NCBI GenBank assembly: GCA_951799425.1
Contig: OX637391.1
Coordinates: 49,757,069-49,821,068, forward strand
Direction: 5' to 3'
DNA from: Ilex aquifolium
Lineage: Eukaryota; Streptophyta; Magnoliopsida; Aquifoliales; Aquifoliaceae
DNA: 64,000 bases
Position 1 is the first letter of the stretch. Each line of letters opens with the position of its first letter. The translations under genes and the position numbers were made by a program. Shown piece by piece: positions 1-12,600 of this stretch. Below the pieces are notes generated by a model, which made no database searches, was not told the origin of the DNA, and was given only the letters and a program-made list of their open reading frames with translations.

Positions 1-246
1 AGACGTTACTTGACCACCCAGCATTTTCTACAATAATTATAGTCGGCCATCGTGGAATGCCTTCTTCACTTCATTTTAAGTATTCGGGCATTATAGGCAA
101 AACATTAGATGGGAATTATCTGTGTAAGCACAGATTCGAGTTCTCCATGTACTGTATATTTTGTTGATTCGACAACCTATGACATAAGAAACAATCCTAA
201 ACCAGCACAACCTTGTAAAGTTTTTCAACGGTCTTATAAGAATTAC

Positions 247-633
247 CTTCCGAATTTGACTATTAGGCAAATCTTCATAAGAATCTTGAGATCTCAATCC
301 TGCCGATTCTGAAGATGTTTGTGGGTGGATTTGAGGTGATGGAGGCATCTTCTCCAGCGATGAAGATGTCTTTGGAGATGATTTTCCAGACTTTATTGCA
401 GCTAAAACATCCCCTTTTGTGAGAGTGCCACGAGGACCTGACGCTGTTAATGATGAGGCATCCAATCCATGTTCTAAAATTAGCAACTTTGCTGATGGAC
501 TAATCCTAGTGAAACTAATTTTCTGTGTTCTCCCTTCATGTTTTGCCTCGTGATGGGTTGGCTTTTCCTCTTTTGCCATCCAATTGCCACTAAAAGATGT
601 CTTCACAGTTTCCAAATCATTTGGCTCCTCAAC
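247..633 (-). other. Linker and peripheral subunit-binding domain of E2 (exon 13)
   Basis: A 387-nt exon starts after TTTTGCAAG and ends at the donor GTAATT (246-241). It encodes a hydrophilic linker, then the small helical E1/E3-binding domain (ISPSAKLLILEHGLDASSL with GPRGTLTKGDVLAAI), then a Ser/Pro/Lys linker that runs into the start of the acyltransferase core (NSQIRK). Reading beyond 246 soon loses family resemblance, which marks the intron. Confidence 0.9.
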
Positions 634-3600
634 CTTGCAAAACAGATGACATCAGTTCCCATATGCCCAGAACACCTACAATACCTATACACCATAGAGA
701 TAGATATGGATTGTTGGATTCTAGTAATCAAGAAACTGTCAGGAAAACTAAAATGGAAGTAATCCCCATAGCTTCAATTAATGGGCAAAAAAATGTGACC
801 TGCAGCTCATGAAAGAAGAAAATTATGCCATACAATTTCAAGCATTGTAACAACTTACTGTTATTGCAATGGGTTGTCCCACGGCCACGTCTTTTGAGCC
901 TTCCGGTGCCAGTATCTTGGCAAGGAACCTGCAGCCAGTAGGATATAGAAAAATATAAGAATAATTATTCAGGGGTAGCTCAAATCCAAAGAATTTCAGG
1001 GCTTGTTTGGTTTGCATCTCAAAAAACAGTATCTGAAAATAGTTTTTGTGAAGAATTTTAAGAAAGTGTTTTTTAAAATTTTAGATTGCAAAATCTGTTT
1101 GGTTATATATTTTTGAAAATAGTTTTAAAGAACAAAAAATTGTAAAATAATCCACAAAATCCACAATTCTCACCTCTTTCTTTCCCCTCTCTGTCTTCAC
1201 AAAACACACACACGCGCACACACACACACATAAACGCGTACACACAGATCTGTATATACACATATCTGAGCACATATCAGTGTATATACACAGATCTGGG
1301 CAGATTTGAAGCTTCAATTGTTGTGAGACAGAGAGAAAGACGCAGATTTGAGCACACAGACAGAGAATGGAGAAGATGCCGGAGATCTGTGTGTGTGTGT
1401 GTCTTGGACCCAGATGCAGAAAAAAAAAAAAAAACTGGAGAGGACGGAGAAGACGCCAGAGATCGTTGGAGTTCTTGAACCTAGATCGTGTGTGTGTGTT
1501 TCGTCTGGATTTGCCGAAGTGGATAGAGAAACTCCGGGGATAGAACAGCGATCTTCATTGCACAGCGCTCGTTGCACAGAGAGAGAGAGAGAGAGAGAAG
1601 AGATGGAGAAAATATAAGCGGAGGGCTTTTATACTTCAACAAAAAAAAATGCATTTTACTGCTAAGGAAGTTTGATGGGTGGACCTCATTAAAGACGAGG
1701 GGTTGTTTCCCTTGTTTTCTATTTTGACCTGAAAACTCAGAAACCATCATTTATATGTTCTCTATTTTTTGTTCTCATTTCTCACTTTTTTTGAAAATTT
1801 ATTTTTGGAAACTACTAACCAAACAACATCTTACAAAATGTTGTGTTTTGAGAACAAAAAACAGGTTTTGAGACACAAAACAAACACCACCTTAGTTTAA
1901 TTTATTTGCGTCAAAGCAACCACTAAAAAGTCAGGTTCTGAAAAAGTAGCCATCAAGTAGATGCAAAGCTTAAACTTCGAGGCCAATGACATAAAAGGCA
2001 CCAAAAACTTCATTATGATGAGTATAGTACATAAATAATTCCCAACCCCCCCCCCCCCAAAGAACAAAGTTATTCAAGATAGGTTATAATTATATATATA
2101 GTAAATAACAAGATTGTGTTGGCACTATTCTAGTGCCACTAGTCTCCTTTACTCTGCCAGAAACGCTGACACATACAGCTATTGGAAACACTCAAGCTCA
2201 GTTAAATCCATTTCAATGTTTCTAGGCTTCTGTTTTGGAAACTGTGTATCACCCTCGTGACATTCTCTTCCGTACAATGATTAAATTATCAAAGCAGTGA
2301 TCAATAATAAGTACGAAAAGGCAGATCCACACAATATTTGACATCTATAAACAAAATATAATACGCGGAAACACAACATTCTAGAGGAATATTACCCCTC
2401 TTCAAGACATTCAAATTCTAGGGTAGCTTTGTCAGTCTCTATCTCACAGATCACATCACCAACCTGAATCTGTTAGATCAAGTATAAAACAAAAATGAGA
2501 AGCAATAGAGATGTAATAAACCAGTATTCACCAATTCAAATGGAGAATGTACCTCATTTGCAAATTTAATGCATAGATTAAACATAACTAACCTTATCGC
2601 CTTCCTTTTTCCTCCACTTAGCAATGTTACCCTGGTTCTGCAGGGAAACAAAGAATAGCAATCTTAAGCTTCAACAGGAGAAAGAAAATTCAACACAACT
2701 GAGCAAGACATGTTAGCTTAAATCTGTTCTGAACTTTTCTTACCATGGTTGGAGATAATGCTGGCATTTCAAGAACAACATGAGGAGGAAGCTCAGATGC
2801 ACTAATCTTCACAGAACTTGTTTCTTGCTCCCTGTCCTCATTTCCAACATTTTGCTGAGACAATTTTTTCTCTTCAACCTCTGATTCACCAGCGACAGTA
2901 GCAGGGACTTTTTGTATATCCTCAGCTTCCTCAACCTAATGAAACGGTTGAAGTTAGTATTTTTTCAACAAATGGACTATAGAAAAAGAAGGAGCTAAGA
3001 CATTGGAAATTACTGTTATCGGTGTAAAAAATAAGATAACTAACGAAATATGTTATGCAGTGGACCATATTCCACCAATTATAATGAATTAAGAAGGCAT
3101 AGAAAGGATTTTTTGGGGGCTACTTGAAGGTATTCGAGACTCTTAGAGCAACCTATTATCCTCCCATACAAATCCAATATCCAATGCGCATCACTGGCAT
3201 CAAGCAGTTGTCAATGACTATAAAGAAAATGGTTGAACAATTAGAATGGCGTAGTTTCTGTATATAATAAACTACAATAGCATAGTTGAAGAAAAATTGA
3301 AATCCTTGAATGTAAATAGTTGAAATACTAAACGTGATATTAGGGTTAGGAGAGAATTAAGAGAAATAATGAGAGGCAGAGAAAGAAAGAATAATCAGTT
3401 GTAGTGACTAGGTTGTCCTACACTCTATTTATAACTAAACAATATTAAGGTAATTACAATATTACCCCAGACTAATTATAAAACATAAAACTCAAAAATG
3501 TCCAGCTTAGAACATAAACTACTGATGGTAGACTGAGCCAATGGTTTGGTAAAAATATCACCGAATTGATCACCAAACTTGATATATGGAGTGATAACCT

Positions 3601-6600
3601 CCTTTCACATTAAGAGATCTCTAATGAAATGACAATCCACCTCAATGTGTTTGGTGCGTTCATGAAATACCGGATTACTTGCTATGAAAATAGTTGTTTG
3701 ATTGTCACAATGCATCTGCATAGGGGAAGACACATCAAGTCTCATATCACGAAGTAAAGAGCAGACCCATAACATCTCACAAGTAGTGTGTGCTATAGAA
3801 CGATACCCATCCTTTGCATTGGAACTTGCAACCACGTTCTGCTTCTTTCTGCGCCAAGTAACAAGATTATCACCAACAAATGTACAATAGCCAAAAGTAG
3901 ATCGTCTATCACTATAACTATCTGCCCAGTCAGCATTTGAAAAAACAATAGCAGTTATGGACGGTATAATAATCCTTTCCCTGGAGCTCCTTGCACATAC
4001 TAAAGTATACGGCAGACATTATCCCAATGAGGCTTACGAGGAACGTGCATAAACTGACTAACCACACCAACAACATATTCTATATTTAGGACATGTAACG
4101 GTAAGGTAAATCAACTTACCGACCAACCTCCGATCACGCCCTATATCATCAAATACTTCACCACTCTCAAAATCTAACTTAAGTGTAGAGTCCATAAGTG
4201 TATCAATCAGATGCGCACCAAGAGTATTAGTTTCAGATAGTAAGTCTAATACATACTTTCACTGGCACAGACTGATACCCTCCTTTGATCGAGCAATCTC
4301 AATCCCTAGGAAGTACTAAAGAATACCTAAGTCTTTGGTGTGAAACTACTTCCCCAAATAGGCCTTGAAAATGGGCAATACCATCTGAGACATTATCACT
4401 AACAATGATGTCATCCACATAAACAATAATGCATGCGAAAGCCCGACGAATGAAAACTGATCTGAGATAGAGCGCTGAATCCCAAATTGAAGTACCACGA
4501 TACTAAACTTATCAAATCAAGTACATGGTGATTGTTTCAAGCCATACAATGTTTTCTTCAAACGACACACTAATTGCTCCCGACCTGAAACAACATAGCT
4601 TGGAGGTTGAATTATATAGACCTCCTCCTATAGATCTTCGTGTAAGAAGACATTCTTTATGTCCAGTTGATACAAGGGCCCGTCAGAACTGACTACAACA
4701 GAAATAAGAACTCTAATAGAGTTAAGACCATCAACAGGGAAGAAAGTCTAACAGTAATCCATAACATATTTGTTGGGTGTAGCCCTTAACAACTAATCGT
4801 GCATTCAAATGCTCAACAGAGCCATCAGGATGATATTTCACAGTGTAATCCCAACGACAACTAATGTTCTGCTTCCTGGATGGAAGAGAAGTAAGATCTC
4901 AAGTATGATTGTCATGAAGTACCTTCATTTCCTCATCTATAATCAGTTTCCATCTAGGAGATGTTAATGCATGTTTCAAAGAGCTAAGAACAAATAAAAG
5001 ACAATGCTGATGCAAAGACAACGAAAAGGTGAAAAGAGTCGATGCAAAGAGACAAAATTAGATATAGGATGCTTAATACAAATATGAGTACCTTTTTACA
5101 ATGCAATAGGCAAATCAGAAGAAGGTAATACAGTAGGCATCTCAGGAGGAAGGACCTCGGTAGAATCAAGTGGTGGCCAGGGCGTTGGAGCATACGAACA
5201 ACTTATTTATCTATGGAACGACCGTAAACTTGCAAGGGAGGGTCAAAAGACGAAGAAAAAGAAGAGACACAATTAGGTACACGAGGCAACAGGAGCTCCC
5301 CTGACTAGTAGAGATCAAATATGGGGAAAGAGTAGTTCCTGAATGGGAAAAAAAAGATGACTCGAAGGTGACATCGACAATGACATAATATCGACGACAG
5401 ACATTGTCATAACAACGATAGCCTTTTTGAGTACGAGAGTATCCCCGAAAGATAGTTAACCGAGTGAGGAAAAGTTTATCCCGACTCGGACCAAGAAGGT
5501 GAATAAATGCAACATAACCAAAGACAAGAGGAGTGAGACCAAAGGGCGATGTATCAGGATAGAACAAGGAGAACAAAGATTTGTTACCTATGATGGGGAA
5601 GAAATCCGATTAATAAAATAGACTACAATGAGAACGTCTGTCCAATAAGACGTGGAAACATGCATGTTAAACATGAGGGTAAGAGCAATATTTAATAAAT
5701 GACGATGCTTGCATTCTGCAACTCCATTTTGCTGGATGTATATGGACAAGTAGTCTGATAAATGATACCAAGATCAATATAAAATGTATTCATAAAGGAT
5801 TGTACATACTCAAGGGCATTATCTGAACGAAATATCTTAATTTGTTTATCAAACTGTACAAGGATTTCATTATAATAGAAGGTAAGAAAAATTTTAGGCA
5901 TCAAAACAATCTTTCATAAGCAACAACCAAGTCATACGAGAATAATCATCAACAAAGATCACAAAATAATAAAATTCAGAAATACTTTTTATTCTTGAAA
6001 GACCCAAATGTTAGAGTGAATAATAGCAAAAAGACTAGACTGATGACTCTTACTACTAGCTGGAGAAGAACTATGTTGATGCTTGCCTAATTGAAAGGTC
6101 TCACATTCTAACATAACAGATGGACTCAAACTAGGAACGACTTGACGAAGCTTTAGCAACGAAGAATGACCCAATCGAAAATGCCATTAGGGGGAGGGGG
6201 GGACATGGTAGTATTCAACATAAGAACTACTGCTCTAGAATTCAAATAGTAAAGTCCATTATGCTCATGCCCCAAACCAATCACCTTCTTCGTCTGGAGG
6301 TCTTGAAAAATACAAGAGGCTGAAGAAAATGTCACTAAACAATGTAAATGCTTAGTTAATTGACTCACAGATAACAAATTAAAGGAAAACTGAGGGACAA
6401 AAACCTAGATGTTAATGACATGAAATCGATAGTATGGAGATCACCAGTCCACATACTGGTCTAAAAGAACCATCAGCTAAAACAATACGAGAGTTAGAAG
6501 AACGAAAATTAAAAAATAAGGAAATACAAACATGTGGGCACTAGCTTCCGAATCAATAATCCAAAATGGTGAGACGTATTGTGCTGCCACATGTGCAAAA

Positions 6601-9600
6601 TTACATGCAATGACTATACCAATAGCTGAAGTAGGCGAATGGAAGGAGAATGAAGACTGTGCTGACTGAACTAACAAGTAAGATTATCATGAGAGCCAGC
6701 TATAGATGTAGAAGGTCCACCGGTCGATGGCTGAGATATAGGAGGAGTTGAATCATCAAAAACCTGATTAGCAGGTCTTCCATGTTTATCCCAACAATAA
6801 TCCTCAGTATGTCCATCAATTTCACAATAAGAACATTTTCACTTGAAATGATTGACACGACCATCACGACCAATACCTCTACCACCTTGATTACCACCTA
6901 AGGTTGGGTGGCAATCACTTCCACGACTACCACGATTACCGTTACTAGAGAATAAAGCAAAGGACTCCTGTGAGGGATATGGAGTCCCACGGGTCAAAGA
7001 GGCTCTCTGAAGACAAAAATAAGCATTGACAACAGTTGAAAGTTTCTCACTAGCCAAAATATGATCTTTTAACACACCATGTTCAGAGTTAAGACTGAAC
7101 AAGAATAAAACAACTTGAAACTCTTCCCGTTGTCGTTGTTGTACCTCTAGATCTGCACTCAATGACTGATAAAGTAGAAGTTCTTCCCATAACCCTTTCA
7201 AAGTGACATAATGCTCAGCTAGAGACATACTCCCTTGCTTGCTATTAAACAAGCGTTCAAAAAGTTTATAGATTCGGGACACATTATGCTCCTATAAGTA
7301 CATCTTCTCGAGAGAGTCCCAAATTTTATTGGTTGTATCAAGCAGTTGAACATTCAAAGCTACACCAAGCTCCCTACTATGCCACAACCAAGTCATCACC
7401 AAGAAATTCTCGCTCCATTAGTATTCAAAATTTTTGTAAGTTTCGAGAGGAGGACTTTTAGTCACATACTTGACTTTTTGTTTAGTACGCAAGAAAACTT
7501 TAATAACATGGGACCAAGAATAAAAGTTGGTTCCATTTAACTTCACATAAGTAATCTGCCTAACCTGATCATCAACAACCAAACAACCACCGATGTATCC
7601 TTTGCCTCCTCAGAAGTTGCCATAGTCCAATCCACCACCAAGTAGCAAATCAGCGGATAAGAGAACCAAGGAGATCCCCAAACCACCACAACACCAAAAA
7701 AAGATGAACAACCCAATAGTAGTCCAAAACAGCCAAAAAAAAAAAAAAATCGGATCCAACAGTAGTCCAAAGCAAACCCAACACTACTGCCTACACAACA
7801 AAGCAACCCACCACCACCAAGATAGATTCAGCGTAAAAAAAAAAAAACAAAGCCCCACACACCAACAGCACACTAGGAGTCAATCCTGCACAGAACACTC
7901 CACAGCAGCAGAACACTGGGATTCAACGTAAGGCCCAGAGGACCAGAACTGGAGAAGCTAACATCTGAAGCTTCACCAGAAGGCCATAAAACATCAAGCC
8001 GAGAGCTTCAATTTGCCAGGAAACACATCCAAACACCAACTCTCAGATGATCCCTACGGCCTAGTCACGCTCTGTTGTGAAGGAAGGATGCTTCGCAAAT
8101 TGTTGAGTTGCAAGAAACATCCAGATTGAAGAAATCGGGCAAATTTTTCGAAAAACATTCAAAAATAGGAAGTGTATTCAGATGATCTCAACAAATTTAA
8201 CAAAAATCATCATAAATACACCTCAGCCCAAGAATTCGACCATGGATATGTGTTTTCGTCGCCAGAGGATGCTGACATCAGCATCACCAGTCTACTGATG
8301 TCACTGACAGGATCTTCGTTGTTTTCTTCCTTGAGTCTTCTAATCTATTTTCAATGATTATTCGACTGCTCTAATACCAATTTGAAATACTAAAGTGATA
8401 TTAGGGTTAGGCTTAGGAGAGAATAAGAGGAGAAATAATGAGAGGCAGAGAAAGAAAGAATAATCAGTTATAGTGGTTAGGTTGCCCTACACTCTATTTA
8501 TAACTGAACAATATTAAGGTAATTACAATATTACCCTAGACTAATTAACTTATGTCTAATATAGAAATTAAGAACTCAAACATAAATAAAATATTTCCTT
8601 TTAAATAATAGAAATAGTTTCAAAAAATAATAAAAAAACCTTTTTACAAAAATCTGAAAATAACAAAGTGCACATGGTGTTTATTCAAGAGGATATAATA
8701 TATCCCAAATATAAATGGAATAAATGTTGAGCAGTATCACAAGTTACCGTAATTGCTATTGGCTGTCCCACAGGCACATCTTTTGAACCCTCAGGTACCA
8801 TTATTTTAGCCAGAAACCTGAAGATAAGATTCCACCCAAATACTGTAAAAGTTTAAGAAGTCATAAATCAAGGATATTTTTATCAGTGCTATCCAGTTAT
8901 TCCATTCAAAATTGACATCACGGAACTAAATGTTTACGAAAACTATTGATCAGGATTGACAATGAACGCTGAAAATAATTGGAAAGCAAGCCACAATGAT
9001 GTGCCAAAGCATAACTGCAGGATACAAAAGAGACAAAAAACTTTTTGGAGGAAGCACCCGACGAAGAAAGGATTCCCATTATCTTTGCCAAGGAAAACTT
9101 TGAGGAAAATGTGCTTTGCTCTAATACTAACCGACGCAAATATGGCATATGAACATAGTGCGTTGTCCAACATATAAAATAAGAGAGTGAACATAGAATT
9201 ACCCTTCTTCAAGACACTCAAACTCAAGGGTAGCTTTGTCGGTTTCTATTTCACATATCACGTCACCCACTTCTATCTGTTAGATCACATATTTAAGACT
9301 CAAATGAACAAAAAGTGCAGAAACAGTCAATGGTATAATATATAAGTTTCAACAAAAAGATTGAGTTTATGCAATAATCTATTAGTGTCACAATATTTAG
9401 CTTCAAACAGATCATATAATATACCAACTTTCAATACAACTGACCTTATCTCCTTCTTTCTTCCTCCACTTAGCAATATTACCTTGAGTCTGGACAGAAG
9501 TAGGCATACATGTAGGTCATCTTAACAAAGAAGATAACATAATCTGAAAAGGGAAGTATCACAACTATTTCAAAGATCTATTAGCTTACCATTGTAGGAG

Positions 9601-12600
9601 ATAAAGCCGGCATTCCGATAACTGTATGTGAAGGAAGCTCTGCAAGGACCACCACAATCGAATTAAAAGTTCAGTCCTTTACATATATAGGAGCACAAAT
9701 ACCAATTTATATATGTATCAAATTTGCTCTTTTAAGCTTGGTGATCAGCCTCTCTAAAGTGAGGGTAAGGCTACCTATGAAAATTTCAAAGTAACTTGAT
9801 CATTTTAACTTAAACCCCAGCCGCACCGCAGGTCACTCTCGGTCACTTCTCTTTACTCCTGCTCTCCACCTTCACTGTTTTTGATATCCCCCTGACTCAA
9901 ATAAGTTCCATTTGTTTGTCTGCACTTCACTCGTTCACCATTTCAAGTATTTCATACGAAGATAAAAGATAGCCTAGATAACTTGATAGACAGCTAAATC
10001 CTGTCCCTTCTTTGCCTAAACCAAAACGCCCTCTACGTTAGTATAGAGGAACTCGAGCTGGTGGCCAAACAATCAAAAAGGAAAAACAGGATTTGCATTG
10101 GATTGGGCTTACACAGAGGTTGGCATAGCTTAGGGTAAGCATGGCGGGTTGACTTCCGAGTCTCCGACCCACTCTAGTTGCATCCCCAAAAGAAGGATGG
10201 TTAAAAATTGAAAATAAAAATAATTGAAATTTAAAACATAGATGCTGAGTTTAGGAACTACGACTAAATTATTTGAAACTTATAATAATGCCAATCTGAG
10301 ATTAACATGTGATCATACCTGAATCACATGCTTAATACTTGGCTCAACCAAACAACCAAGCATTGTGACATCCAATGCAAGTAGCAGCAGGAAGTTCATG
10401 ACTAAGTAGTATAAAACTCCATATACCGAAAGAAAAATGAATTACTAATTATCATCTTGAGGGGAAATTTGGAAAAGCAGTCAAGATTGTCCTGAAGATA
10501 AAATTGGGAAACCTATACCATGTTCACGGACAAGAACCTAAGCACGTTTACGAATTGGAACAAGGGGCTAAACAATCAAGAAAAAGAACTGGAACAGAAT
10601 GAAAACCACACAAGCTTCTTCAAGTTCAAGCTAGCATCCAAGAGATATATAATCATAGGAAATTAAGAAGAGATGCTAAATAGAATGGAACAGAGAATAT
10701 GGCACCTGAAGATGAGAGATATCTGACATTACTTCGCAACTGCAAAATCACAATCGACATTAGAAAACATAAGTGTTATGGAAGGGAAATCACTGACAGA
10801 TTTTAATGTCTAACCTTAAGCTGAGAAGAATTATCACGAACTCCACCAAACAGCAACAAAGGTGTAGGCCTGGCAAAATTCATCATCAGGAAAATTAGGA
10901 AAAACTTAGTCGAACATTCAGCAGTTCAAATCCATGCCCAACCAATCCAACCTGTCCTTTGGAATTTATTTTTGGTATTTGATCCAAGTTTGGTAAGACA
11001 TGGATTACTAATCAAGGAATGACCCTCAAGATGACATCAAATACAATCGAATTCAATTTTCTAACATTCCACTGCCTCCAAACCTGGAAAATTATGAATG
11101 GCTACGAAGTCATCTTTTCTCTTTTTTTCCTGATAAATATGTTTTTCAAATTTCTAAAATGTTCTATGAGGTCATGTATGTAAAAGTGACAGATTTTTCT
11201 ATGATCAATAATTTAGCATTACCTTGTTTGACCTGCAACCCACCTAATTCCTAATAGAAAGCAACATTTTGGGCCAATTGAGGTGAGTTTGGACCAATGT
11301 TACCTAGAGCTTGGATCGATTAGGCACCCAAATGCAATACGATGCTTCGTCGATGTGTGGTGCGATGGGAGTAGACTTGGTTGTTTTGGATCGCAATTTA
11401 CTTTGCATATAACTAATATGAGAAAAATTCAACTCACAGCGAATCAAAGTATAGGTTTAAAATAACAAATATACATATGGTATCAGGGGGGGGGGGAATT
11501 ATGGTGATCTAGGTCGTGACCCTACCCCTTTTGGGGTTGTGCACCACAATAAAAGGGCACCTAGGTACCTATGATCCCAGTATCACTGGTTTGGACTGCA
11601 GAAATTCACTGCCAAAATGGGGTTCTATGTAGAACGTGTTAGTTTAATTGCTTTGTCAATAGATTAATTCTCTAGAACTCAGTTGTATAAGCTTTAATGT
11701 CAACAAGCCAACGTGAACTATCACAGAACAAAATAATATTAAGCTTAATGGAAGTGCGTAGTCTAGGATCCCAAAACTAGAAAATAAGTGCTTTATGACA
11801 AACACTATTCACATAAAGAGACAAGCTATGAAAGTCCACTGATACAAACCTTGTCAAAGTGCCATCACCATCAACAATAAAATTCTGCACCCTGGAACAG
11901 CTACAACAATAACCAATTACATAAGCAGCGGCGGAGCCGGGATTCTATTTTAGAGGAGGTAAAAACATGAATGAAAAAAAACAAGCAATAGGTACTAGAA
12001 TTTTTTCCATACCTCCATTAATAAGGAATAAATTGGGTGTTCTTCATATAAAGAAATTCACTAGTGCAAGTATGAGAAATATTTTATGATCCAAGACTAC
12101 GAAATTAAAAACAATATCAATTCAGCCTTGCTAAAATATGACCAAGACAATAATTTTTTCATAGTACATTTCAACTCAATCATGTATTAAATTGAAACAC
12201 AACCTAGGTTTGTTATAAATCCCAATAATTGATTAATTCTATGCTAAATTTTTCACTAATTTCTTTTTAATATACACAACCAAAAAGTACGTACAAAATT
12301 ATTTTTCATCTTGTTATGAAGCCTAGTTGAGTTCATGGTCCATGTTGAGAAAGAGCAAAAATACTTTTGGGCTATTATATTTTACCATTTGCATATGTTT
12401 ATATAATATTGGTTTATGAGCAACTAAATTGTCAAAAAATAAGAGGAAGTGCATTAAATAAGGATCAGAGTTTGGGCAATACATATGAGTTAGAATATTT
12501 CACTAGGTTAGGGGGCGAGTGGACCATTAACTAACCAAAAACGAAAGGAGGGACACTATACAAATGTCTGAAAACTTGAAGGGGGCAATGTAACAAAATT

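Larger units (their letters stand above)
3321..8549 (-). mobile_element. Decayed Ty1/copia retrotransposon in an E2 intron
   Basis: Two direct repeats of about 160 bp (3321-~3480 and 8383-~8549) start TGAAATACTAAA and share the block from GAGAGGCAGAG through the TATA-type sequence to GACTAATTA. Minus-strand order is 5' LTR (right), initiator-Met-type primer-binding site, gag, zinc knuckle, protease, integrase, reverse transcriptase, RNase H, 3' LTR (left). That is the copia order (integrase before RT). Every reading frame is broken, so the element is dead. It has the same orientation as the host gene. Confidence 0.88.

Noticed and set aside
1081..1620. Several overlapping short ORFs
   Set aside because: They run through CA/GT, A and GA microsatellites inside a TIR element in an intron; low-complexity translations.
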